Of a DNA stretch of 41,536 bases, positions 8,701 to 16,592 are shown one piece after another. Both the position numbers and the translations under genes were made by a program. Source of the stretch: Synechococcus sp. UW140 (lineage in GTDB: Bacteria; Cyanobacteriota; Cyanobacteriia; PCC-6307; Cyanobiaceae); contig CAMAVE010000010.1 of NCBI GenBank assembly GCA_945861595.1, forward strand, positions 1 to 41,536, in the 5' to 3' direction. How positions within the stretch are numbered: the first letter of the stretch is position 1; the number at the start of each line of letters is the position of its first letter. The notes beneath the pieces were generated by a model, which saw only the letters and a program-made list of their open reading frames with translations, ran no database searches and had not been told where the DNA came from.

Positions 8701-9228
8701 ATGGCGCTGGGTCAAGGACACAGACGCCCTTGGCGCTCGGCCCTGCTGGTGGGTGTCAGCGCCGTCTTGGTGGCCACCTCAATCGGCGCCCATGGACCCG
8801 CCCACAGTTCCACCGCCCCAAGCCCTGGCGCCAGCGAGGCGGGCCCAGCCCTGGCCAAACCAGCCCGAACCCTTCTGGCTGAAGCCGGCGCAAGCGCCGC
8901 TCTCAAAGCCTCTAGCCCCGACCAGCTCGCCCTGGTCGAAATCCTGCGCCGTAAAGGTGTGGTGTTCTATGGCGCCTGGTGGTGTGGCCACTGCACCCAC
9001 CAGAAGAGCTTGTTCGGCGCCGAGGCAGCCAGCAAGCTGCCCTACGTGGAATGCGATAAGGACGATCCCGGCCGCCTGCGCTGCCAGACGGCCAAGATTC
9101 GGGCCTTCCCCACCTGGGACTACAAAGGTGAGCGCCGCGAAGGGGTGCTGGAGCTCGAGGAACTCCGGATCTGGGTGGGCGCGCCCAGGGGAGCAAGCCA
9201 CTCCCCTAGTAAAGGCTCACAAACTTGA
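8701..9228 (+). CDS. Exported or anchored thioredoxin-like protein, 175 aa
   Basis: A basic N-terminus and a hydrophobic segment (ALLVGVSAVLVATSIGAHG) indicate an uncleaved anchor or signal peptide. After a linker of about 45 residues rich in Ala, Pro and Ser, a thioredoxin fold carries the CGHC pair (Cys95, Cys98) in FYGAWWCGHCTHQKSLFG, then VECDKDDPGRLRCQ and the cis-Pro region FPTWDYKG. This resembles the thioredoxin domain fused to cyanobacterial VKOR, here without the VKOR part. It probably oxidises or isomerises disulphides in the lumen or periplasm. The ATG at 8701 has AGGAG five bases upstream; an in-frame ATG at 8665 lacks one. Confidence 0.85.
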   Translation: MALGQGHRRPWRSALLVGVSAVLVATSIGAHGPAHSSTAPSPGASEAGPALAKPARTLLAEAGASAALKASSPDQLALVEILRRKGVVFYGAWWCGHCTHQKSLFGAEAASKLPYVECDKDDPGRLRCQTAKIRAFPTWDYKGERREGVLELEELRIWVGAPRGASHSPSKGSQT

Positions 9229-10017
9229 GAGGCCGCTGAGGGCCAGCAGCAGGCCAAAGCCCAGGCACAGCCCACCGCTGATCGGACGCTGGTGCGCCTG
9301 GGTCCAGCCATTGAGCCGCTCCAGCTGGCGCTGTCCTGCGGCCCCACTGACCAGGAGCAACAGGGGCGGCGCCAGGGAGGGAAGGAGGGCAAAGAGGGCG
9401 ATCAGACCCACCAGCAGGGCCTCCTGCGGGCCGGGCAAGCGGTCCCGGCCCAGGTCATGGACGGCGGGGAACACCAGCACCAGGGAGGTGAGATTGCTGG
9501 CCATGGACACCAGGCCCAGCCCAAAGGCGCGGCGCAAGGGATGGCGCCGCATTGTCTGCCCGTCCTGACGGCCCGGGGCGAAACCCTCCTGGGCGGGGCT
9601 CTCCAGCTCAGCATTGGCCTGGATGGGCGCCGGGACTGCCCCCAGGAGTTTCAAACCGAGCCCCAGCAACACCAGGGCCAGCACCAACCGCAGGCAGGCC
9701 GACTCCGGATCGGGCCCTGGAGCCGGCTGGGGCAGGGCATGGCCCACGACTAAGGCCAGCCCAATCCAAAGGGCCACCACCAGGGCCGAACCGAGCCCAA
9801 ACCACCAGCCCGCCCTCAGCCCCGAGCCGCTGCGCGTCACCGTCAGGATCTGGGCCACCAACACCAGGGGACTCACGGCCGAGCCCAGGGCCAGCGGCAG
9901 GATTGCCAAGGCGGCAGCCTGAAACGACGGCGCCGGAGCCAATGCCTGGCCGGCGGGGGCGAGGGCGGCCAGAAGGGTGATCGGACTGACCAAGGCATGC
10001 CAACTCAAGGGATTCAT
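9217..10017 (-). CDS. GAP/SfLAP-like polytopic membrane protein, 266 aa
   Basis: Integral membrane protein with about six hydrophobic segments. Features are an N-terminal LAILPLALGSAVSPLVLVAQIL, a loop of Glu, Gln and Arg residues in the centre (about 150-175), and a second half opening with RRAFGLGLVSMASNLTSLVLV. The two-half layout and the ALGxAxSPLxL motif match the GAP family (sulfolipid-addressing protein type, PF11139, related to LysE-like exporters). Substrate unknown. The ATG at 10017 (MNPLSWHAL) is chosen over a start 18 nt upstream. Its 3' end overlaps the convergent thioredoxin gene by 12 nt. Confidence 0.7.
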   Translation of the reverse strand: MNPLSWHALVSPITLLAALAPAGQALAPAPSFQAAALAILPLALGSAVSPLVLVAQILTVTRSGSGLRAGWWFGLGSALVVALWIGLALVVGHALPQPAPGPDPESACLRLVLALVLLGLGLKLLGAVPAPIQANAELESPAQEGFAPGRQDGQTMRRHPLRRAFGLGLVSMASNLTSLVLVFPAVHDLGRDRLPGPQEALLVGLIALFALLPSLAPPLLLLVSGAAGQRQLERLNGWTQAHQRPISGGLCLGFGLLLALSGLSSL

Positions 10018-10140
10018 CCTGGGCCGACCCGACAATCCGATCGTCGCAGACCCTGGTCTAGGGGGTGATCCAGTGAGGACAGGGATCTACTGATGGCAGG
10101 CAATATCCAAGATTGATGCCATCGGCTGGAGCCCTAGGGA

Positions 10141-10179
10141 CCAACAGATTCAGCCAACAGATTCAGCCATCAAAGTCAG
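10141..10179. repeat. Three tandem 13-bp units (third degenerate)
   Basis: Two identical copies of CCAACAGATTCAG (10141-10153, 10154-10166) are followed by a third unit, CCATCAAAGTCAG. They lie in the 190-nt gap between the tmRNA terminator and the GAP-family gene, upstream of that gene. No function is evident. Confidence 0.8.
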
Positions 10180-10205
10180 CCAGCTCATCCGTTCGGCCAA
10201 CCATT

Positions 10206-10226
10206 AAAAAGGGCCCTTCCAGGCCC
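10206..10226 (-). terminator. Terminator of the tmRNA gene
   Basis: On the - strand GGGCC, loop TGGAAG, GGCCC is followed by five T residues. It lies about 50 nt after the tag stop codon and marks the 3' end of the tmRNA precursor. Confidence 0.8.
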
Positions 10227-10278
10227 CATGGATCATTTGGGTGATAAGGCTGATCTCACCCCATCTCCCTAACTAGGG

Positions 10279-10329
10279 TCAGGCAGCCACAGGGGCGGCT
10301 TGACGGGAGAAACGAACGATGTTGTTCGC
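10279..10329 (-). other. tmRNA tag reading frame (ANNIVRFSRQAAPVAA, stop)
   Basis: Sixteen codons from GCG at 10329 to TGA at 10279. The C-terminal AAPVAA is a typical ClpXP/Tsp-recognised end. This matches cyanobacterial tag peptides and confirms strand and identity of the tmRNA. Confidence 0.95.
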
Positions 10330-10572
10330 TGTTACGTGTGTGCTCTTACCGAGCAGGCTTCAGTCACCCTCCTCATGCCCCGTCGAAACCATTGCAGCCC
10401 CTGAAGGTCCCAGCCTTGGGGCTGGGAGGGCGCCCCACCGAGCTAGCGGGGGGCAATGGAGCTGAGCGGAATCGAACCGCTGTCCGAAACACTGGTGTGG
10501 ACCACCTAGTCCGGCCGAGACCGGACCCCTGCATTGTGACAGCAGAGGATGGCCTGACGCCGCCTGGTCCGA

Positions 10573-11787
10573 GTGGGCATCCCCGAACAGTTCCAGGCCT
10601 CCCCGGCCCGGGCCGAACCCTTCGCCTGCATCGCCGCCGTGCCCTCGGGCCTGGAGGAGTGCGCCGCCGCTGAACTGGCGGCCCTGGGCGCCCAGGCCGT
10701 GCGTCCCCTGCGCCGGGCCGTGGCCCTTGAGGCCGATCTGGCCTGCTTCTACCGGCTGCACCTCCAGGCCCGCCTGCCCTTTCGAATCCTGCGCCAGCTG
10801 GCCCGCTTCCCCTGCCGCTCGCGCCAGGACCTCTACGCCGGCGTGCAGGCAGCGGCCGACTGGCAGCGCTGGCTGCCGCCCGAGGCCCGCTTCCGCGTCG
10901 ACAGCACCGGCACCGCCCCGGGCCTGAGCCATAGCCACTACAGCGCCCTGGAGGTGAAAAACGCCCTGGTGGACTGGCAGCGCCAGCACTGGGGTGAACG
11001 CTCCTCGGTGGATCTGGAGGATCCCGATCTCGCCCTCCATCTCCACCTCGGTGGCGAGGGGGCCGTGCTCAGCCTCGATGGCAGCGGCGGCAGCCTGCAT
11101 CGGCGCGGCTATCGCGCCGCCATGGGCCTGGCCCCCCTGAAGGAAAACCTGGCCGCCGGGCTGGTGGCCCTCACCGGCTGGGACGGGTCGGTGCCCCTGG
11201 CCGATCCCCTCTGCGGCTCCGGCACCTTGCTAATCGAGGCGGCCTGCTGGGCCCTGGGCAGGGCCCCGGGGCTAGGGCGTTCCTTTGGCTTTGAGCGCTG
11301 GCCCGATTTCGATCCGCTGCTCTGGCAGCAGGAACGCCAGGCCGCCTTGGCCCTCGATCGCACCGGCCCGGGGTTAGCCGGGTCTGCAGGGGCTTTCCTT
11401 GCCGATGGCCGGCCCCTGGCGCCCATCGTGGGGCTTGAGCAGGATCCGGCCATCCTGGAGCAAGCAAAAAGCAACTGCAAGGCCGCTGGCGTGGCCGGGG
11501 CGATCGCCCTGCAGCTGGGCGACTGCCGCGACTTCCTACCGCCGCCAGGCCCGGGGATCCTGGTCTGCAACCCGCCCTACGGCGAACGCTTGGGCCAACA
11601 AGATGAGCTCGAAGCCCTCTATGCCGACCTCGGCGCCATGGTCAAGCAGCGTTGCAGCGGCTGGACCCTGTGGTTGCTCAGCGGCAACGCGGAACTCACC
11701 GGCGCCCTGCGCATGAAAGCCAGCCGCCGGGTGCCGATCAACAACGGCGGCATCGACTGCCGCTGGCTCAAGTACGAGCTGCGCTGA
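10573..11787 (+). CDS. rlmL: THUMP-type 23S rRNA guanine-N2 methyltransferase, RlmL-like, 404 aa
   Basis: Predicted SAM-dependent methyltransferase for 23S rRNA (m2G2445 type in E. coli). An N-terminal ferredoxin-like/THUMP region (about 15-160) includes CIAAVPSGLEECAAAEL. A Rossmann methyltransferase domain follows: RRGYRAAMGLAPLKENLAAGLV, motif I DPLCGSGTLLIEAA, and the catalytic NPPYGERLG at about residue 333. It ends ..RWLKYELR. It lacks the second (RlmK) methyltransferase domain of the E. coli fusion. GTG start at 10573. Its promoter must lie in the short gap shared with the divergently transcribed tmRNA. Confidence 0.88.
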   Translation: MGIPEQFQASPARAEPFACIAAVPSGLEECAAAELAALGAQAVRPLRRAVALEADLACFYRLHLQARLPFRILRQLARFPCRSRQDLYAGVQAAADWQRWLPPEARFRVDSTGTAPGLSHSHYSALEVKNALVDWQRQHWGERSSVDLEDPDLALHLHLGGEGAVLSLDGSGGSLHRRGYRAAMGLAPLKENLAAGLVALTGWDGSVPLADPLCGSGTLLIEAACWALGRAPGLGRSFGFERWPDFDPLLWQQERQAALALDRTGPGLAGSAGAFLADGRPLAPIVGLEQDPAILEQAKSNCKAAGVAGAIALQLGDCRDFLPPPGPGILVCNPPYGERLGQQDELEALYADLGAMVKQRCSGWTLWLLSGNAELTGALRMKASRRVPINNGGIDCRWLKYELR

Positions 11788-11913
11788 AGCTGAGCCACAA
11801 GCGGGGATGCGAAGCCAAGCTCCTGTCTTGGGCAGCGCCCCTTAACCATCGAGCCTGCCCCTGGGCGTTTCAGGGCTTCAAGTGCCGGGCCCGAACGCTG
11901 GACCAGGCCTGAC

Positions 11914-12354
11914 CTAACGACCCAGCAGGGCCCGGGTGGTTTTGGTGATACCTGCCGTGGTCTGGGGCAGGTAGGGCCCCTTGGTGAGCTGGCCGCCGAT
12001 CCGCAAGAACAACCCAGCCAGCACCAGATCGATGGCGCCCACCGCCAGGGACGCCTGGATCCAGCCCAAGCCCCAGGAACTCTGGATCCAAAGCAGCAGG
12101 GCCACTTCAGCGGCGACCAGGGCCAGGGTCACCAAGCCCAGCCCACCAGCTAGCAGCAGCAGGCCACTGATCAGCCGCCGCTTTTCCCGGTCGGCCTCCT
12201 GCAGGGCAATGCGCACATGCAGATCCATCACCGAGCCCACCAGGGCCGCCACCCGGCCAGCGGCCTGGCGGGGCAAGCCGGCACCGGCCTGGCCCCGCTG
12301 GCTGGACGCCTCGGCGCTGGCCTGGTCCCTGGCGGTGTCCTTGGTGGAGCTCAT
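11914..12354 (-). CDS. Phage-holin-like (holin-X family) membrane protein, 146 aa
   Basis: A polar, Ala/Gln-rich N-terminus is followed by an amphipathic segment (AALVGSVMDLHVRIALQEADREKRRL) and two long hydrophobic helices (SGLLLLAGGLGLVTLALVAAEVALLLWI and WIQASLAVGAIDLVLAGLFL). This is the layout of the PF07332 holin-X/YqjE-like family, which in free-living bacteria is a chromosomal envelope protein and not a lysis gene. No phage genes are nearby. The ATG overlaps the stop of the upstream DUF883-like gene by 4 nt (ATGA), so the two are coupled and probably co-act at the membrane. Confidence 0.8.
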   Translation of the reverse strand: MSSTKDTARDQASAEASSQRGQAGAGLPRQAAGRVAALVGSVMDLHVRIALQEADREKRRLISGLLLLAGGLGLVTLALVAAEVALLLWIQSSWGLGWIQASLAVGAIDLVLAGLFLRIGGQLTKGPYLPQTTAGITKTTRALLGR

Positions 12355-12779
12355 GCGGAACGGCGGCCCGAGGCCAGCAACAATCCGGCCAGCAGGCCCA
12401 CACCGGCGGCGATGCCGAGGGCCAGCAGGGGTTGCTCCCGCACCGGTTTTTCGATCTTGGGGCGCAGGTTGCTGTTGAGCTCATCGAGCAGGCCTTCGAG
12501 CTGCTCCTCCAGGGGCCGCAGCGAATCGGCTAGCCGGCTGGCCTGGTCGCCCGTCACGGCCACGAGTTCGAGCAGTTGGGCCTGCACACCGCTGCTGGTG
12601 CGGCCCGTTTGCTCGGCGATCACCTCCACCACATGCTCAAAGCTGCCTCTGGTGGCCTCCAGGGCGGAGCGGGCCACGCTCGGCCACTCCTTCTGGATGA
12701 GGGGGAGCAAGCTCTCGAAGCGCTCGCGGAACTGGGCCCCAGACGCCACCGCGGGATCGTGCTCGGACTCCAGTTCCAT
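12351..12779 (-). CDS. DUF883/YqjD-ElaB-like membrane-anchored protein, 142 aa
   Basis: A long helical, charged region (residues about 15-110, heptad-like, e.g. LLELVAVTGDQASRLADSLRPLEEQLEGLLDEL) leads to a C-terminal helix REQPLLALGIAAGVGLLAGLLLASGRR. The REQP + GxxxGxxxG helix + RR end is the signature of YqjD/ElaB-type proteins, which anchor ribosomes or act in envelope stress in E. coli. The ATG at 12779 is preferred; a GTG at 12797 is possible. It is coupled to the holin-like gene, as yqjD is to yqjE in enterobacteria, and divergent from smc. Confidence 0.75.
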   Translation of the reverse strand: MELESEHDPAVASGAQFRERFESLLPLIQKEWPSVARSALEATRGSFEHVVEVIAEQTGRTSSGVQAQLLELVAVTGDQASRLADSLRPLEEQLEGLLDELNSNLRPKIEKPVREQPLLALGIAAGVGLLAGLLLASGRRSA

Positions 12780-12877
12780 GGGGCGGCTCGCAGGCACGGG
12801 GTTGGGCCCAACCTAGGGAGGCCCCTTGCCCCTGTCACCGCTTCAGCTAGATTTGGCTAGCTCGGCGCACGGGCCTG

Positions 12878-15800
12878 TTGGTTCACATCAATCAGGTCGA
12901 GCTCACCCATTTCAAATCCTTCGGCGGTTCGATCACCATCCCGCTGGAGGAAGGCTTCACTGTCGTAACCGGCCCCAACGGATCGGGCAAAAGCAACATC
13001 CTCGATGGGGTGCTCTTTTGTCTGGGCCTGGCTAACAGCCGCGGCATGCGGGCCGACCGGCTCCCAGACCTGGTCAATAGCGCCATGCTCAAGGAGGGGC
13101 GCGCCGCCGAGACGGTCGTCACCGTGCGCTTCGACCTCAGCGATTGGCAGCCCGACGAGGCCGAAGTGGGACTGGAGCCCCCCCAGGAGGGCCCCTGGAT
13201 CCGCCAGGGCCAGAGCCACTGGAGCGTGACCCGGCGGCTGCGGGTGGCCCCGGGCGGCACCTACAGCAGCACCTACAGCGCCGATGGCGTGACCTGCAAC
13301 CTGCAGCAGCTGCAAACCCAGTTGCGGCGCCTACGGGTCGATCCCGAAGGCAGCAACGTCGTGATGCAGGGGGATGTCACCCGCATCGTGTCAATGGGGG
13401 CCAAGGATCGCCGCGGCCTGATCGATGAGCTCGCCGGGGTGGCCCTCTTCGACAGCCGCATCGACCAGGCCCGCTCCAAGCTCGAGGACGTGCAGGAGCG
13501 CGAGGAACGCTGCCGCATCGTCGAGCAGGAGTTGCTGGTGGGCCGCCAGAAACTCGAGCGCGACTGCACCAAGGCCCGCACCTACCAGCAGCTGCGCGAC
13601 CGGCTCCACCTCGGCCGCCTGCAGGAACAGGTGCTCGGTTTTGAGGTCGCCCAGGAGCAGCTGGTGGGCCTGCGCCGCCGCCAGGAGAGCCTCAGCCAGA
13701 AGGAAGCCGAAGACCGCAGCGCCGTTGCCGCCGCCCAAACGGCCCTGGTGGTGGGGCAACAGGAGTTGGACGCCCTGCAGGCGGAGGTCAAGGCCCTGGG
13801 CGAAGACAGCCTGCTGGCCGTGCAGGCCGAACTGGCTGGCCTCGAGGCCAGCGACCGCGAACTAGCCCGCCAGGCCGAACGGCACCAGAGCCGGGCCGAG
13901 GAGCTGCAACGCCAGCGCCACGAGCTGGCCCACCAACAGGGGGAATTGCGCTCCCAGCACCAGGCCCTCGGCGCCGCCGACGACGGTGCCGCTGACTTAG
14001 CCCAGGCCGAAGCCGATTGCCGTGCCGCTGAAGCGGCGGTAGAGCTCTCGCGGCGGCGCCTCGGGGAAGTGGCCGGCCGCTCCGGCAGCTGGCTGGACGA
14101 GCAGAAACAACGCAGCCGCGAGCGCCAGGAGCTCCAGACCCAGCTGGCGCCCCTGGTGGCCGAGGAGCAACAACTGAGCGAGCGCTTGCGCCAGGACCAG
14201 GAACGCTTGCGGGAGCTGGGCGACCAACTGCAGCAGGACACCGGCCAGAGCCAGGGGGTGCAGGCCGCCCTGGTGGCCCTCGAGGGGGAATGGCAGCAGC
14301 TGCTCGCCAGCCTGGAGCGCCAAAAACAGCGCTTCACCGAACTGGTGGAGGCCCTGGCCCTGCAGCAGCGCACCCGCAGCCGCCTAGAGCAGGAACAGGC
14401 CCAGTTGGAGCGGGAGATCGCCCGGCTGGAATCCAGGCGGGAAGCCCTGCAGGAAAGCCGGGGCACCGGCGCCCTGCGCCTGCTACTGGAAGCGGGTCTG
14501 GAGGGCATCCATGGACCGGTCGCCCAGCTCGGTGAGGTGGGCGAGCCCCACCGCCTGGCCCTGGAGGTGGCCGCCGGGGCCAGGCTTGGCCAGGTGGTGG
14601 TCGATGACGACCGCATCGCCGCCCGGGCGATCGAATTGCTCAAGAGCCGCCGGGCCGGTCGGCTCACCTTCCTGCCGCTCAACAAGATCCGCGGCGGGGG
14701 CAGTGGGGTCAGCTCCAGCGCCAGTGCCGCCTTTGAACGGGGCGCGGGCGCCGGGCGCCCGGCCGGTGGCGAAGGCCTCATCGGCCGGGCCGTGGAGCTG
14801 GTGCGCCATGAGCCCGTCTACGGCGAGGTGTTCCGCTACGTCTTTGGCGACACCCTGGTGTTCCGCGACCTGGCCAGTGCCCGCCGCGAACTGGGGCGCT
14901 CCCGGGCCGTGACCCTCGATGGCGAACTGCTGGAGAAAAGCGGCGCCATGACCGGCGGCAGCATCCAGCAACGCAGCAACCAGCTCAGCTTTGGCGTCAG
15001 CCGCGACGACGACGAGGCCGAACCCCTGCGCCGGCGCCTGCTGGAGCTGGGCGACACCCTGGTGGCCTGCCGTCGCCAGGAGGCCGCCCTGGCTAAGGAG
15101 CTGGAGGAGCTGAGGCCCCAACTCGGCCAGCTCGAGCAGCGCCGCGCCGCCCTTGAGGCCGAACGGGCCGCCGCCCAGCGCTCCCACGCCCCCCTGCTGG
15201 AGCGTCACCAGCAGATCGCCGCCCGCCTCACCAGCCTCCAGGCCAGCCTGACCAGCGATGGCGAACGGCAGGCCACCATCACCAGCCTGCTCAAGCCCCT
15301 GCGCGCCGACCTGGAGGCCCTCGAACAAAGCGAAGCCGAGGCCCGTTCCTCCGGCGATAGCGACCGCTGGCAGGGCCTGCAGCAGGACCTGGAAGCCGCC
15401 GACCGGGGCCTGAACGAGGCGCGCCTGCGCAGCGATGGCCTGCTCACGGCCCAGCGGGAACGCAGCCTCAACGCCGAGCGCCTCCAAAGCCAACTCGATG
15501 CCCTAGCCAGCGACGAACAGCGGCTGGTGGTGGCCGTGCAGGGCCTGGTGGCCGAACGCAACCAGTGGAAGCAGCAGCAGCAGGCCGACCAGGAGAAGCG
15601 CAGCGCGCTGGAAGGCCGCCAAAAGGACTTGCAGGAGCGCTTCGGCGCCCGCCGCCGGGCCCGCGATGAGGCCGAAGGCCGGCTCTCTCTGCAGCGCCAG
15701 GCCCTGCAGCAACAGGAGTGGGAGCTGGGGCGCCTGGGCGAAGAGCGCCTGGCTTTAGCCGAACAGGAACGCAGCTCGGCCCTCCGGCTGGAGCAGTTGG

Positions 15801-16501
15801 CCCGCGAGCTGCCCGAGCCCCGCGCCGAGATTCCCGAGGAGGTGCGGCTGGCGGGGCTAGAGGCCCTGCAACAGGAGCTTCGCAGCCTGCAGCAACGCAT
15901 GGAGGCGCTCGAGCCCGTGAACATGCTCGCCCTGGAGGAACTGGAGCAGCTGGAGGTGCGCCTGGCCGACCTGGAGGAACGGCTCGACGTGCTCTGCAAG
16001 GAACGCGAAGAGCTGCTGCTGCGGATCGAAACCGTGGCCACCCTGCGCCAGGAAGCCTTCATGGAAGCCTTCTTGGCCGTGGATGGCCATTTCCGCCAGA
16101 TCTTCGCTGGCCTCTCCGATGGTGAGGGCCGCCTCCAACTCGAAAACCCCGAGCAGCCCCTCGAAGGCGGCCTCACCCTGGTGGCCCATCCCAAGGGCAA
16201 GGCCGTGCGGCGCCTGGCCTCGATGTCGGGGGGCGAAAAATCCCTAACGGCCCTGAGCTTCCTATTTGCCTTGCAACGCTTCCGCCCCTCGCCCTTCTAT
16301 GCGCTCGATGAGGTGGACAGCTTCCTCGATGGCGTCAACGTCGAACGGTTGGCGGCCCTGATCGCCAGCCAAGCGGAGGCCGCCCAGTTCATGGTGGTCA
16401 GCCACCGCCGCCCGATGATTGCGGCCGCAACCCGCACGATTGGGGTCACCCAGGCCCGCGGCGCCCACACCCAGGTGGTAGGTCTGCCCCCGGCCGCCTA
16501 A
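12878..16501 (+). CDS. smc: Chromosome segregation ATPase SMC, 1207 aa
   Basis: Condensin subunit that loops and compacts DNA. Head motifs: TGPNGSGKSN (Walker A, 31-40) and at the far C-terminus MSGGEKSLTALSF (about 1115) with FYALDEVDSFLDG (Walker B, about 1140). Between them lie two long coiled coils (about 170-500 and 690-1010) rich in Gln, Glu, Leu and Arg, and a hinge at about 530-690 (GIHGPVAQLGEV, GGSI..). Length is normal. The start is TTG at 12878 (MVHINQVELTHFKSF), matching the usual SMC N-terminus. No scpA or scpB is adjacent. Confidence 0.97.
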   Translation: MVHINQVELTHFKSFGGSITIPLEEGFTVVTGPNGSGKSNILDGVLFCLGLANSRGMRADRLPDLVNSAMLKEGRAAETVVTVRFDLSDWQPDEAEVGLEPPQEGPWIRQGQSHWSVTRRLRVAPGGTYSSTYSADGVTCNLQQLQTQLRRLRVDPEGSNVVMQGDVTRIVSMGAKDRRGLIDELAGVALFDSRIDQARSKLEDVQEREERCRIVEQELLVGRQKLERDCTKARTYQQLRDRLHLGRLQEQVLGFEVAQEQLVGLRRRQESLSQKEAEDRSAVAAAQTALVVGQQELDALQAEVKALGEDSLLAVQAELAGLEASDRELARQAERHQSRAEELQRQRHELAHQQGELRSQHQALGAADDGAADLAQAEADCRAAEAAVELSRRRLGEVAGRSGSWLDEQKQRSRERQELQTQLAPLVAEEQQLSERLRQDQERLRELGDQLQQDTGQSQGVQAALVALEGEWQQLLASLERQKQRFTELVEALALQQRTRSRLEQEQAQLEREIARLESRREALQESRGTGALRLLLEAGLEGIHGPVAQLGEVGEPHRLALEVAAGARLGQVVVDDDRIAARAIELLKSRRAGRLTFLPLNKIRGGGSGVSSSASAAFERGAGAGRPAGGEGLIGRAVELVRHEPVYGEVFRYVFGDTLVFRDLASARRELGRSRAVTLDGELLEKSGAMTGGSIQQRSNQLSFGVSRDDDEAEPLRRRLLELGDTLVACRRQEAALAKELEELRPQLGQLEQRRAALEAERAAAQRSHAPLLERHQQIAARLTSLQASLTSDGERQATITSLLKPLRADLEALEQSEAEARSSGDSDRWQGLQQDLEAADRGLNEARLRSDGLLTAQRERSLNAERLQSQLDALASDEQRLVVAVQGLVAERNQWKQQQQADQEKRSALEGRQKDLQERFGARRRARDEAEGRLSLQRQALQQQEWELGRLGEERLALAEQERSSALRLEQLARELPEPRAEIPEEVRLAGLEALQQELRSLQQRMEALEPVNMLALEELEQLEVRLADLEERLDVLCKEREELLLRIETVATLRQEAFMEAFLAVDGHFRQIFAGLSDGEGRLQLENPEQPLEGGLTLVAHPKGKAVRRLASMSGGEKSLTALSFLFALQRFRPSPFYALDEVDSFLDGVNVERLAALIASQAEAAQFMVVSHRRPMIAAATRTIGVTQARGAHTQVVGLPPAA

Positions 16502-16592
16502 GCCCCCCTAACCAGGGCCGCTAAGGGGAAGCCCACGCCGGGCCAGGGGCTGCCAGAGCAGCAGGGCAGGAGCTTTGCGCCACAATGGCTTG

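Larger units (their letters stand above)
10206..10530 (-). ncRNA. ssrA: Permuted (two-piece) tmRNA
   Basis: Rescues stalled ribosomes by adding a degradation tag. On the - strand the acceptor piece comes first: its T arm and 3' end (GGACAGCGGTTCGATTCCGC then TCAGCTCCA) finish at 10457. A spacer of about 55 nt (10402-10456) follows. The coding piece then begins at 10401 with GGGGCTGCAATGGTTTCGAC, the canonical tmRNA 5' end. GGGGCTG pairs with CAGCTCC to form the tRNA-like acceptor stem across the two pieces. This circular permutation is known from the Prochlorococcus/Synechococcus/Cyanobium lineage. The 5' limit of the acceptor precursor (about 10530) is approximate. CCA is not encoded. Confidence 0.93.

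Noticed and set aside
10360-11100. 246-codon - strand frame overlapping the tmRNA and RlmL-like gene
   Set aside because: It would run through the T arm and spacer of the tmRNA and the antisense of a real methyltransferase.
11914-12354. Holin-like protein as evidence for a prophage
   Set aside because: No capsid, terminase, integrase or lysin nearby; the coupled YqjD-like partner fits a chromosomal envelope gene pair.
14483-15493. Long - strand frame inside smc, and a similar one at 13582-14781
   Set aside because: Both are antisense to a well-supported SMC; low-complexity Ala/Leu/Arg composition.
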